A stretch of 64,000 nucleotides of DNA from Spodoptera frugiperda (GCF_023101765.2 NC_064231.1:4664501-4728500); one strand, 5' to 3'; counted from the first letter of the stretch, positions 1 to 11,860 are shown. Notes: a model not told the origin generated them from the letters alone. Program-made: numbers and translations.

Positions 1-233
1 AACTCTAAGCTCCGAGGTCCATGATAGATACCCCATGAGCACGACAGGCACAAACCCCAGGTTATCTTTGTGGTGGTAATTTGCCGTTCCCAACCCAGTT
101 CAAGTTCTCACCACCAAAGCAACCAAGTGTCTCTTCAGCCAGTCAGGATTGGAAGCTTAGTAATTAGTCTAGTATTTATTAAAACGAGATAAAACAAAAA
201 TAAAAAATACGCATGTAATTGTTTTTAACATTA

Positions 234-239
234 TTTATT
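234..239 (-). terminator. Poly(A) signal of gene A
   Basis: AATAAA on the minus strand, about 38 bases past the stop codon of gene A. No other hexamer lies nearer. The remaining bases 1-233 hold no gene I recognise. Confidence 0.6.
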
Positions 240-276
240 GAGCAGACTCTTGTTAAAACTCTAATTGAACGTGAGA

Positions 277-3200
277 TTATTGTGGGTGTGGGTGTGGGTG
301 AGTGGGTCGGTGGAAATGGCTGCTGTGCCTACAACTGTTGTCCTTCCATGCTGATATATCCATGTCTGGGATGAGGTCACAGCTCACTAGTTCATTGCTG
401 TAAATTGAAATAAAAGTAACGTGAATTTCAAAATAACATTATAAAAAAATATTGTATGTTCAAAGATTTAGTAGACTATTTTAGAAAAAAAAAAGATTTT
501 ACCAGAACAACTTTAATTTACTTTCTTTCCAAATTCTTTCAACCCTTGGTACAATATTATAGGTTAATTAAGTATAAGAGGAGATGCGAATTCAACAGGG
601 AAGATAATAAATAGAGAAAACATTTTGACAGAAATGTTTTTTGAAAAGCCTATATTCAATGGCATGAAAAATAATTATAACGGAGAGCCAGCAGACGAAA
701 AGAAAGAGGACAAAGAATGGGACGTGTTAAAATATAATTATTCTGATAAAGCATTATTGCGTTATGGTTGACTAACAGCCAAAAAACTTAAGTATGAGCA
801 CTAGTATAGCCACACACAATTTTCGATATTAATTTAATAAAATTTTATAAACAATTTTCACGAAGACCTTGACCATTATCAAAGTTCCTCGTCACAAAAT
901 TACAATTCACAAACAATGAATAACTGACCTTAGTACCTAGGTATACAGTTATAAATAAAATGAGATAAGTATCCAATCTGCAAAATTTTCTGACAGGTAC
1001 TGAACACAAAATCCTTCAAAATGGTACCTTACCAAGATCGTTTCGTATCCTTTGATAAAATCAGAAAATGATTTGAAAACAACACAACAATACGGTGCCG
1101 TTTTTTAAGATGACCTTATGCATTCAATGATAGTAATGCACACAGTGCAGTGTGTGAAACTAAATCATAAATCATTTTATATAATACATGACCTACTCTG
1201 TCTAAAACGTCACTAAGTTCATCATACTTAATGCGTTTATTATTTGTAAGTACTAGCTTGCCACAATTGCAATATAAGGATCAGAAACGACATATAATTT
1301 TAAAATTTTCATTTATACTAACTCACCCAAATGTGGATGTTTTACATTTAGATTCACATCTTTTACTCCCTTTTTTGGGAATGGGTATAGACTATAGGGT
1401 AGAAGTTTTTCCTTGCGATAATTAAAGTATTAAATATAACTTATCTCTGTCACCACTATTTAATATTTGCTATCTTATACTCACCCGGGCCCAATTCTCT
1501 GGAAAGCTCTCGGCTGTATTTGCGTCACAGTGTCACCGACGTCACACATAAACCTCGCTACCGTCATCTTTCTTATTTCTTGCAGTTGTGCTGCAAATGA
1601 AAAAAAAATATGACAAGATTCCTGCATCGATGATGAATGATTTTCGAATTTCGATTAATAAATATGATTACTTCGTTGAAATGAATTCGATACATGCATA
1701 CATTATATTCCTATCCATTCGATATTTCGTACTATTTATTGCATTTTTTAAATACTGGTTATTATTGAAATTCTCTGCTTATTGATTATTTTTATTAATT
1801 ATCTCAATTCGAATACCTATAAAAATTATTTTATTATCTTTCTTTATTAATGGAAATTGAACAAACATATCAAAATACTTACCAGCAGTAAACGCATGTG
1901 GTCTGTTAGGTCTCTCATACCAATGCCTGTCAGATTTCATAGTATGTAGCAACTGTTCAGCGAGTATGGAGTAAAATATACGAGGTACGTAACCGCCAGG
2001 TATCGGCTTCTCTACCCACATAGCTGCTAGAAGATCTATATCTTCTACAGACTCATAGATATCCGATAGTTTTTCCAAAGTCTGTAAGAAATGTACATTG
2101 CCATGAATTTTAACTCTAAAAGTATGAGCTGTTTACTTAGGTGTGGCGGAAGAGGTATTGTCCATCGGTTTCTTTACATCTCCTTGTCTCTGACCAAAAT
2201 TAATATGATGAGCACATAATCTTGTGTCTTCATCTTGTTTTTCATTAATGGTGGTGTTTATTCTGTTGACGTGCCTTATATTAATAAATAAATAAATAAA
2301 ATAAATAAATGACGATGTATATCTTCGTTGTTTAATAGTAGATATAGTCATAGGTTCCATATATCTCATATTATAGGTCTCACTACTGAGTTACTGAAAA
2401 CCTTCAGATGATGAATAGACGCTAACCTTCAAAATTGTGAATCTGTATACTTGCCTCTGGTTCGAAGAAATCAGCTAAGTCTTTGAAACTATTGATTTTC
2501 CTTCCATAGAAGTGTTCTATGTATTTGATGTAAGGTTGCATAAACATGAGACGATTTTTCGCCAAGTCATTTGAGAACACATCTTGTGACGGTTGAATGT
2601 GTCCTAGGACTCTGTCAGCCATCTGTAAACCATACGTCATGTTATAGTAAAGATACCAATTTAGTAAGACTTGAAGTTATAGAATAAACTTAATAAAAAA
2701 CTAAAATATGATTTGAAAAATCGGTACTGCAATGACAGAACGTATAATAATTTTAACCAAAGCGAAACTGAATTGTGAACTAATAATTAAGATGTACAGC
2801 TTGAACAAGCTGTAATCTAATATCATGGAATAAAATAGAATTTGGTTTATGTAGTGTTAACTTAAAATAAGATACACGACGTTTGTTCCGACACCTGCCG
2901 ACACGCAAAACTATAGCTTCTTAGTAACGCAAACCGCCGTAGATAATTATTAATTAAGTGACAATAATTTATCAGGCGCCGAAAATAAACGTCATGCGAA
3001 TAGCCCTGTAGTTTTTCAAAAATGATCCTAGCTTAAACCACCTAAAACAATCGCTATCATTTAATACCGAAAACTTTAGAGAGAGGCACTGCTACAATCA
3101 TATAAGAATAACTATTTCCTAAAGAAACACAAATAGCAATATAACATATTTTTCTTTATAATGAAATACTGTAAAACTTACATCAGGATCGACAAGACTG

Positions 3201-6200
3201 TCTCCAACTTTAGCACTAGGTTGTCTAAATGCTCCTTGAGTCAAGTAATCAAGGTTATTGTCCACTCCCAAGTAACCTGTTCTTATTGTTAGTTCGACTA
3301 AGGGTACCTTTTTCACGTAATCACCATGGGGATTGTACATCCTAAAATTGAAATAGATAAAGAATAAACTGACACTGAATAATAGTCTTAAATATATTGT
3401 CTTACAAACGTTGCCCCACATTAGGATTTTCTTGTGTGAAAAACCGTCAAATGCGTTGTTCAAACATACCACCAGTTCACTGATTGCCTGAGGCAGCCCG
3501 TCCTGCCTCAGGCGTGGTGGTTGATTGACTGACTGAAACCACTTTGTACCTACTCCTGCTTTGTGCCGGGGCTTCGGTACAAACATGGTGGCCTATCTGC
3601 AACCCTTACAACAGGGCAATACTTTTTTTTTAATTAAAGCCCCACACTAGGATTTTCTCCTGTGTCGTGTGTGCAAGTTCACATACACATGACACCCAGA
3701 CCCAGAAAATCAATTTATGGATCACACAAAGAGTTGCTCCGTGCGGGAATCGAACTCGCTACCCGTTGCGCGGCAGCCAGTTGTCCAGCCACCGCACCAA
3801 CCGTGCATTCATACTCCTTTTGGGATTCTGGTAGGCCCCCTTTGTAGTGGTACGACAGCACTTAGGGTATAGTATTCTTGTGTCTAGTCTGTAAGTGGGG
3901 GTGATGGTGATGCAAAACACTTGGTTCAAATCCCAGGTTTTCTTCATACTTACTTCAAAGTCCCTTCTTGCATAGTATGTGCCCACCGCAGAGCTAATGG
4001 GAATTCCATTGCCATTTGTGGTATGATTGCTTCATTGTAGATATCTCTGAAGCCGTTGTAAACTATTACGCCATCCCTAATGAGATTTCTATATCCTGAA
4101 ACAGATTAAAGTGGTCTATTACAGCCAAAAACTATCAAAAACTTGTTTGACCCTGTGATTGGCATTGGAATTTAGTTACATTTGATTAATAATAGGTATG
4201 AATAGATTAAAATTTGCAAATTATTTTACATCAGTGACCTTGTGTCATGTGAACGATATTGCAACGTCATATTTTTAGTCCTGTAGGATTTTATCTCTCC
4301 CAGTGTAGAAACATTTTTAGTTTCCACTAATCTTATTTCGCTGTGCGGAGTGCGAACAAGCACTTGATCACATTAAACCAATCGATTATATAAATTACTT
4401 TCGTATGGAAACAGGACCTACAACACGTGTAACAGTTTATCTTCCAGCAAACTGCGTCTAATGTAGGTACAGTCAGTTGGAAAGACCTTCAAAACATCGA
4501 TTTATTATCAAAACGAAACTCACCTGCCATCAAAGGTAACAGTTCATACAAGAATATTTGCATTTCAATAGCAATGTTGATGTCTCTTGCAGTGTAGAAT
4601 AGTTTCTCATCATCCCAACATGGGTTTAGCTTGGCCAGTCTAGTTGCTATATGGTTGTGAAGTCTCCAAAACCAAACAGACATCATGTTGATCGTAATTA
4701 GAGTGTTCACTTCATCTGACGCTAAAAACAAAACACAAAAATTTTAGTTACAACGTTTCTAAAACTAATATTAATTTGAATAATTTTCATATTTTTTTAA
4801 TCATAGATTGAGGAAAATCGTTTGTTCGTTGTTTTTTTACTTAGTCTCCAGTCCAGCAGTTGTATGCTTAGGTCTGGTTCTAGTCGGGAGGCAGCTCGCG
4901 TCCTTCAATCGCTAAAATCATTATAAGTAAAGGTAACTCACGTGTTTTATGACATCTTGATTCTTTCGGCTTTTGGTTCATAAAACAGACAGCTTCATTA
5001 GGATCACGAGGTGGCCATACTCTGCCGTCCTCCACCTCATTCTTCAACAAGCCACCTTCGAATTTTCTTCCCTCTAGAGCTTTATCCAAAGAGTTTCCAT
5101 ACACAGTGGACATGTCAAATAAGGGCGTGGCTGTTTGTATCTGTTAATAAAAATAAATATGTATTTGCAACCTACCTAATCTCAAAATATTGATATTACA
5201 TATTTCTAAATTTTTGTCGAATATTTGGTCTAATAAGTAAATGATAAATTACGTTTACTTTTGCAAATGTGCAAAGTAACACTTTTACAATCATACCAAT
5301 CTTTAAATTACTAAAGTTTTTCGTTTGCGCTGGCGCTGCAGAACAAGACAGCTGCAGGTACGGCATTTTTATCGGAAGGTGCCCGGCATGCGGGGCGGCA
5401 CGTGATTCGCACTTCGCTTGCTTAGCAATCATCGATGACGACAACGGCTGCGACAAAACTGCTGACGCGAAACTTACTGCCGATGCATTCATCGCAGCTT
5501 CGCGACGCGTGTATACGTACATTGCACCCGATGATAGTGACCCACTTACTGTTACCGTATTGCGTAAATCACTAAATGTTTCAACAAAAATAAATACAAT
5601 AATCCATAGCAAAAATCTTTTATGCATACCCGCTCAGGAGGTGTATTTTTCTGACGACAACCAAAATCTTGGAACGTCAACGGTCTCGTTAGATTCAAGC
5701 ATCGGATGCCAGAGTAGCGATGGACTGGGTCATCACGTGGCACTTCTATAGGAGCGCACATGGGATCGTCCTTGCCTTTAGGAGTACAGCAGTGTGGTTT
5801 CCACATAATGTAGTTCACTGAAATGGTTTATTAGGAATCAGGATATTTTGACATATTTCCCATTTTTTTTTTTATAACGTCACGCCTTTAATCCCCGAAG
5901 GGGTAGGCAGAGGTGCACATTATGGCACATAATGCCACTGTGTACACCCACTTTTCACAATTTATGTTGTAAGTCCCATGCAATAGGTGGTAAGCCTATT
6001 GCCATATACCGGGCACATTTCCAAACTCCGTACTACGACTGAGAAATTTTCGAAAAACCGAAAAAAGACCATTACTAACTTGTCCGACCCGGGAATCGAA
6101 CCTGAGACCCCCTGCCCGGCAGTCGCACTTGCAACCATTCGGCCAACGAGGTAGTCATTTTCCAAAATAAGTGTCAAAATAATAATAAGTTATGCTTACA

Positions 6201-7378
6201 GCGATTGTAATATGAACCCTAAATGGGTAAACTGAATGTCTTGAAAAAAACGATTCAATTTATTTAGGACTAACCTGTGTCATGAAGATTGGAGATATCA
6301 GTCGCGATGAAGATTAAGTAATGAGATGCCAGAACAGAAAATACTTGGTCTGGCGCTTGACCCTCTGACAGTAAAGTCGTGCGCAGTTTCCTTACAAGCG
6401 GCAATAATTTACCACTTTTAGATTTTCTTGGCTCATAATCTGAAATAATTGATACAGTTATTTGTTACTGGACTATTCAAAACATAGGCATTTTTATTCG
6501 TATCTTGTATGCTTGCCACAAATTAAAAGTTTATTTTACTCTTTCATTTCCATTTAATTTTAATTCTTTATATCTTACTTTCGTCATAAGAAGGTGGTAG
6601 AATCCGCCTTGTAGGTGTATGGGTTACGCCTCTGATGGGATTTCGAAGATTATTGCACGACCCATCAAGTCTTCTCCATTCGTTGGGATCACAAGGCGCA
6701 ATATCAACCATGCACCAGCTAAAATAAAAAATATAACAACTTAACTTTTTTATTTATACACAATAATAAAAATATCTTTTATATATTATCTACAATACAT
6801 TATCTTCAAGCAGTAACATTGCATATCAAAATTGAACCGATTTAAGCCCGATGGGGTCTCTGGATATCCGAATGTTGTAGAATGGGATACAGTATCTTTG
6901 GAAGTGCGGAAGGTATAGTGCATCATATTGGGTAACCAACTGTTTCAACCCTCACTGTTGAGAGATGCGCATGGAACATAATCGGAGTGCAAATAGATTG
7001 GCCAAGCTAAACCGATCTTAGCTGAAACGCGATCACAGTCACTCTTTAAAGAAAATATTGATTTTTTTATGGTAAAAGCCGGTAAAAGGGCAGCCCGATC
7101 ACCTGATGGTAAGCAATCGTTGCCTTCCGTGGTCACTCGAAACACCAGAGGCGTTATAAGTATGCGTTGCCGGCCTTTTGAGGGGTTTAGAAATTTAAGG
7201 GTTGTTGGGATTGGGAAGAGGAGTAATGTGTTAAAAATATGACTTACAATGTATTATTATCCCTGATATGCTGTGCAACTTCATCCTTGCTTATAGGAGT
7301 CCCATTGAATGAATCATACGCAATACCGTATGAGAAACTCAGTACGTTGCTTAAACACAAAAACATAAGCACAATCAT
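277..7378 (-). CDS. Gene A: secreted animal haem-peroxidase-like protein, complete, 12 exons
   Basis: Exons on the minus strand, in order: 7378-7248, 6718-6579, 6439-6275, 5817-5630, 5140-4942, 4721-4524, 4095-3954, 3341-3182, 2622-2455, 2081-1883, 1590-1485, 397-277. They sum to 1917 nt (638 residues plus TAA) with every phase matching. The start ATG heads a hydrophobic signal peptide (about residues 1-18, ending near FSYG), so the product is probably secreted. Family features seen: DGSCNN in exon 2, a cysteine-rich exon 4, DMSTVYGN in exon 5, and RWAH (His380) matching the proximal haem ligand. Active-site residues are missing: the distal D-H-D reads A136-T137-D138, and the catalytic R-x-x-E aligns with E278-V-N-T281. 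The RGRDHG signature is absent (NDLAKNR at 459-465). Intron 9 uses a GC donor. The C-terminus ends in a His/Pro-rich tail. Peroxidase fold is well supported; peroxidase activity is doubtful. Residue matches are by eye. Confidence 0.9.
2449..2455 (-). other. Non-canonical GC splice donor of gene A intron 9
   Basis: The exon ends ..CCAGAG and the intron begins GCAAGT. Using this donor gives a 168-nt exon in phase 0, exactly the length and phase of the matching exon of gene B, where the donor is GTGAGT. The nearby GT dinucleotides would shift the frame. The acceptor at 2082-2083 is an ordinary AG, so this is a GC-AG intron. Confidence 0.75.
3418..3812 (-). repeat. SINE (family 2) and related debris in gene A intron 7
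   Basis: From 3627 to 3812 lies a tRNA-headed SINE on the minus strand, with a B-box-like GTTCGATTCCC, a Pro/Cys-rich false frame, and a T-run at 3627 that is its A tail. Bases 3418-3600 carry a partial copy of the same tail (GCCCCACATTAGGATTTTC) plus a piece of another family. Other family-2 copies lie at 42193-42388 and 63800-63960. Confidence 0.6.
5320..5560. other. GC-rich island in gene A intron 4
   Basis: A stretch of clearly higher GC than the surrounding intron, open on both strands for more than 130 codons (5269-5751 plus, 5196-5627 minus). Neither reading looks like a family I know, and the plus reading overlaps exon 4 of gene A antisense. It may be a captured fragment of a mobile element or other foreign DNA; function unknown. 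Confidence 0.3.
5870..6160 (-). repeat. tRNA-derived SINE (family 1) in gene A intron 3
   Basis: Minus-strand copy. The head reads like a tRNA with a B box (GGTTCGATTCCCGGGTCGG), followed by a body containing TCTCAGT and GTGGGTGTACAC, and ends near the T-run at 5862. Copies recur at 14915, 30450, 38595, 44388, 55565 and 59812. It is a SINE, not a working tRNA gene. Confidence 0.7.
7066..7225 (-). repeat. SINE-like element (family 3), truncated, gene A intron 1
   Basis: Carries the diagnostic CACCTGATGGTAAGCAATCG and CACCAGAGGCGTTA strings on the plus strand, which place the 3' end at the left. The GCTTACCATCAGGTGA tail matches the 3' end of the jockey-like LINE fragment at 58877-59100, suggesting LINE-driven mobilisation (inference). 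Confidence 0.6.
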
Positions 7379-7433
7379 GTTTCCTTGTACGAATATGACT
7401 TTTAACTTAAACTATATTCCGCAACCACATTTC

Positions 7434-7441
7434 CTTATATA
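7434..7441 (-). promoter_or_regulatory. TATA box of gene A
   Basis: TATATAAG on the minus strand, about 56 bases before the ATG. Genes B and C have TATA motifs at similar distances (about 45-55 bases), which favours this one over a TATAAA further out at 7498-7503. No clear TCAGT initiator follows, so the start site is uncertain. Confidence 0.45.
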
Positions 7442-7503
7442 CTTAATACACGGTTATTCGTTCAAACTGTGGCTATTGTTACATGGGAAACGTCTGATTT
7501 ATA

Positions 7504-8248
7504 GCTCGTCGTAAGGTTAACTAAACTGTATCGTAATGCATTAACCTTTGACTTCATATTTGATAAGCAAGATTCGGTGTTCGCGTTTTTATAAAATACA
7601 CCCACTAGGTGGAATTTATGATGACTTGAGTGTTGTTCGATGGGCAAAAATCCTATGTAAGATTCTTGGAAATCATGATCCAAATAATTATGTATATCGA
7701 TTTAAGTGTTTACTTTAATCGTTTTTGTCACTTATGACTATAGGTATAAGAACTCATAATAATATCGCCTAAATTGTGTCGTTAGTAAAGTAGTAAATAA
7801 GTGATAATTAATGTGCGTTAAGATTGTTTTAATATTTAATGGGATGTACATTACATTGAATACATTATCAATACTTACATATATCTACTTATGTCTAATC
7901 TTTAATGGAAAAGTCATCCAATGTCTCTGCCCGCCTTCGGTGAGGCGTGAGGGTGATTCAGACTCTTACTGACTAAAAACCGTTCTTACTCCTATTCCAA
8001 GCCGGTTTAACAAAACTAACCGCAACAGCGGCAATTAAACCATTACACAGCATTTTTTGTGTTTTTTTAATTGATATTATTGTTTTGCCTAAAAAGGTCA
8101 TTCATCTTTTTAATCACAAGAAACTGTATGTTTTGTTGATGTTTTAAAAATGATTAATTGTATATTTAGAACTTTTTGCAAATCAGTAATGAGTGGATTA
8201 CATCACATACATACTTAACTATATGTAACAAATCAAATCAAAAACTAG
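7504..8248. other. Non-coding flank upstream of gene A
   Basis: AT-rich DNA with no supported gene. Bases 7915-8050 hold a partial SINE-like copy (family 4: TCTTACTGACTAAAAACCG). Confidence 0.5.
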
Positions 8249-8430
8249 CTTAGAGTGCTTTTCCACCAGAGATGTTAGCACATCTCTGGTGAAAAAGCAC
8301 TCTAAGTTACTCTAAGTTAGTATGCTACGTTGCTAGATGCTACGTTGCTAGATAGAGATGTGCTATGCTATGCGTTTGATTTCCACCAATCATATTCATT
8401 GGTACACATAGCTTAGCACTGGTGGAAACG
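8249..8430. repeat. MITE-like element with a long hairpin
   Basis: An inverted repeat of about 27 bp with one mismatch and a 4-base loop at 8249-8306 (arms begin CTTAGAGTGCTTTT and end AAAGCACTCTAAG) is followed by short repeats (GCTACGTTGCTAGAT twice). A further CCACC..GGTGG pairing runs to about 8430. Confidence 0.55.
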
Positions 8431-9128
8431 GGTTTAACTAAGATATGTTTTTTATATGGAAAGATGCGTGCTATGGTTATGTACTATGGATGGTTTCCCT
8501 ACTATCATTACATCGCATACTCGAGCTGCGCATCTTCCTCGTGCAACTTCCTAAAATATTACGGCGGACAAATTTAAAGTAAGTTATGGAAATCTCGTCA
8601 GTTTTCTGCGTCAAAATGGTGTTTGTAATATTTGCACGATATTGCGTTTCTAGCAGCTATATGCCGGTTATTACCTCCTCTCGTGATTTCCTCAAGAGCT
8701 TTACAGAAACACAATATTTAGGATATTGTTTCTAGAATATTCTTTACAATTCGCGCTGTGTATGCAGAACGAAAAAGGAATAGGTACAGCTATCTAATGA
8801 TAAATATAAAATAAATCTTGTATTTATATCCAGTCATTTGGTTATAAAAAGGGGGTTAACTGGAATGTTTTCTGGGAGTTTTGAAAACTTGGTGAATTTA
8901 AATTTGGGGCACTTTTCGAATTTCAACTTTGCCACCTCGTACAACCGCCGCTTCGCCGCCATATTGAAAAAATGGCGCCTAAAAACGGTTTTTTATTAAT
9001 ATCTCCGTCCGACGCATTTTACGAAAAAATATTTATCTACAAAATTAAACTAGATATTTCCTACAATTTATGCATTGATAACTTTTTCATAAAATCAATA
9101 GTTTTTGGCGTGAGCGCCGCAAAGTATT

Positions 9129-9735
9129 ATTAGTCCAGTCAAATTAGGATTTCACCTATTTGAGATAGCTGTAATTTAGTATATACTTGTATATTGACAG
9201 CCCGCTTGTATCAAAACCGAATATGGAATAGGGGTAAGCAACTATTAATTTTAAGATCCAAAGGTAAAAAAGTTTCTTTGCGCTTTTTTGGAAATATTAT
9301 TTCCTGTGGGTTTTTGGTAGTTGCATTTAATACTTATATTGTAGAATACAGAATAAGTCTACAACTTTTGTCTCAAGTTTTTTTTATCTATGCACTTCCG
9401 AGATAGAGGGCGAAAGAGCGCGGTCACTGCACCTCTTGGTAAAAAAAATTTTTTCGTCTAACCTATCCGTGATGGTTGTCTATGGATAGGCCATTAAAAA
9501 TACGTCATGGTTCCTAAAACCATTTTTCGTCAAAATCAATTGTTTGAAAGATAGACACTTCCAAAGTGGAAAAATGAGGTCTATCGAATGTGTCCTGCCC
9601 TCTAACTTTTAAAATAAGTGAGTAAGAAAACTAAAAAAAATATATGCTGTAGATTTTAATGGAAACTTTCAAAGAAAATTGGTTTGAACGAGATATCATC
9701 ATTAGTTTTTAAGAATTGATACATTTAAAAAAGCA
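9129..9735 (+). mobile_element. Half copy of foldback type X nested in type Y
   Basis: Begins TAGTCCAGTCAAATTAGG and follows the same order of sequence as the left half of 31652-32905, including CTATCCGTGATGGTTGTCTA. It stops before the centre of the hairpin and has no right half. Confidence 0.65.
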
Positions 9736-9923
9736 CATTGTTTGTACACGTGGTGGTGCAGATGAATAAAATAATACTTTGCGGCGCTCGTACGCCAAAA
9801 ACTATTGATTTTATGAAAAAGTTATCAATACATAAATTGTAGGAAATTTTTTCTAGTTTAATTTTGTAAATAAATATTTTTTCGTAAAATGCGTCGGAAC
9901 GGAGATATTAATAAAAAACCGTT

Positions 9924-10240
9924 TACAAACAATGTGTGTTGTACAAACAGGGGAGTTTCGGTAGATTCCTGTTTCTGATGTTATGTATGTTATGTTATAT
10001 GTTCCACTGTGTCCTCCGGGCGGTATTCGCAGTGATGACACCCGGGTGTTTCCTCCCGCCCAACAAAAACAGGATCCTACCGAAACTCCTGTGTCCGGTA
10101 AGCACCTGCGTCAAGGCGGTAGGTGAGGACGCCATAGCGCCTCTCTAGCCACTCCTCAAACAGGGGACTTACCTCTGCAATGACAGCGAGCCCAGCCCTC
10201 GGTTGCGACAGTCGTTGCTGCACAACACACATTGTTTGTA
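9924..10240. mobile_element. 317-bp element with perfect 19-bp terminal inverted repeats
   Basis: The left end TACAAACAATGTGTGTTGT (9924-9942) is exactly complementary to the right end (10222-10240). The inside is much GC-richer than the flanks. The sequence around the right end is also present at 9737-9766, so the locus includes a ~490-bp tandem duplication as well as the element. Confidence 0.55.
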
Positions 10241-10989
10241 CATACGTGGTGGTGCAGATGAATAATACTTTGCGGCGCTCGTACGCCAAAAACTATTGAT
10301 TTTATGAAAAAGTTATCAATACATAAATTATAGGAAATTTTTTCTAGTTTAATTTTGTAGATAAATATTTTTTCGTAAAATGCGTCGGAACGGAGATATT
10401 AATAAAAAACCATTTTTAGCCGCCTTTTTTCAATATGGTAAACAAGAAAAGTTGTACGAGGTGGCAAAGTTGAAATTCGAAAAGAGCATACCCAAATCTA
10501 TAAATCCACCAATTTTCAAAACTCCCGGAAAACTTTCCAGGTAAAACTACCAAATGACTGGACTATTATATAAATATACTAAATTAACATATAAAACAAT
10601 GCAATTCGGTAACGATAAAAACTAAACAATAACATCTAGTTTTTACTCTTGATTTTAAACCAAGTTTAACATAAAATTTAACCAAATTTTTCTAGTAACA
10701 AACTAAATTATCTCATTAAACCTTTTGTAGTTTGCGCACATAATTTAATATACGGACTTTTATAGATAAGCTAGCTAAGTTTAGATGGAAACAAAGGATA
10801 GTTTAAATTAATTGCACTTGTGTGCAAAAAAGCTGTTTTGATCCATCGTAACTTTAAATATTCTCTTTACTCTTATAATGTACGAATTTATATTGTGACA
10901 GGTTATGGTTTAATGAAAAAATACACCAAAAAACTTTGGGAAGTTTGTTAAAAAATTTACTACTGCTTGTAATATCTAAGTCAAAAAGC

Positions 10990-11245
10990 TTACTGCACCT
11001 GTCGATCAATCGTCAGGTCATCGATTGATGGTAGAAAGGATTAGTCGACGTCCATCGTCAGTTTCTACCAGAAAAATAGATCGAATGTCGATCGATGCCA
11101 ATGGTAGAATAGATAAGTCAACGTCTATCGACAGTTTCTACCAGACCAATTGACGATTTACTGGCGAACGATCGATAGTTGACCGGTATTTGTCGTTCAA
11201 TTTAAAGTTACCACACAAAACGATCGATGCCATCGATCGACTGGG
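10990..11245. repeat. ATCGAT-rich duplicated inverted repeats
   Basis: Two diverged ~75-bp modules (about 11015-11072 and 11090-11142) each contain GGTAGAA near one end and TTTCTACCAGA at the other, so each can fold on itself. ATCGAT/CGATCGAT words are frequent from 11003 to 11240. Probably a MITE; protein-binding clusters are possible. The stretch before it (10566-10989) holds nothing I recognise. Confidence 0.4.
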
Positions 11246-11345
11246 GTGATAACACCCTAACGTTATAGCGTTTGATATACTGAATAAACCATCTTAAAAA
11301 AAGTTTAAAACTATTCCTGGGACCCAGGTTATAAACCCGTCGAGA

Positions 11346-11456
11346 TGATACTGCCGTACTCAGAAACTATTCCTCAGCAACAAATTTGTTCCGACAACAA
11401 TAGCTAAGGGCTGAGTTAAGTAACTACCTACTGAACGACTCTGAGCACTGCGGTTA
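11346..11456. mobile_element. Small MITE with TGCCGTACTCAG ends
   Basis: Left end CTGCCGTACTCAG, right end CTCTGAGCACTGCGG. A better preserved copy lies at 56319-56434 in gene B, and a half copy at 50683-50712. Confidence 0.5.
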
Positions 11457-11694
11457 GTCATGCAAATTACGCGAGGGTTTAAATAGTTAGCGGTGTAGAA
11501 AAACAGTTATCATTAATCTACAAGTTAGGTACAACCCTAGCTGTCCTTTGCAGTGCAGTCCCTTGGCCAACCCGAGTGACGCAAACAGTTAATTACTGTA
11601 ACAAACTGATGACGTCGACACGTGTACCTCGTTATGTTCACACTGTGAGTTTGACCGGTGCGCTGTGGTGCTAGTTACGAGCGATAGCGGTGTG

Positions 11695-11860
11695 AAGTGA
11701 AGCTGCGGACAAAGTAACAGGTTACCGGGGCTCCGGCTCAAAGCAGGAAAAGGAACGGGGTGGTTTTTAGTCAGTAAGAGTCTGATACTCCCTCCCGCCT
11801 CAATCAATTCGGGAGAAGTCACAGGTGTGGTGATTTTCCTCCCACAAAAAAAAGCGGTAT
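11695..11860 (+). repeat. SINE-like element (family 4)
   Basis: Order on plus: GGTTACCGGGGCTCC, TTTTTAGTCAGTAAGAGTCT, GGGAGAAGTCA, then an A run. Other copies are at 7915, 32938, 43305, 48885 and 53552; a related body lies in the insertion at 33260-33677. The DNA from 11861 to 12729 shows nothing I can name. Confidence 0.6.

Larger units (their letters stand above)
8827..10565. mobile_element. Large foldback element (type Y) with nested insertions
   Basis: The left arm (8827-9128) and the right arm (10266-10565) are inverted copies; the ends read CCAGTCATTTGG and CCAAATGACTGG. The arms carry AAACTATTGATTTTATG and its complement. A second, partial right arm lies at 9767-9923. The centre holds half of the foldback type X (9129-9735) and a separate short TIR element (9924-10240). 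No transposase frame is visible, so it is non-autonomous. Confidence 0.7.

Noticed and set aside
5269..5751. 160-codon plus-strand frame
   Set aside because: Runs antisense into the real exon 4 of gene A, has no recognisable domain and no upstream signals.
7498..7503. TATAAA upstream of gene A as its promoter
   Set aside because: Gives a 120-base distance to the ATG, unlike 45-55 in genes B and C; TATATAAG at 7434-7441 fits better.
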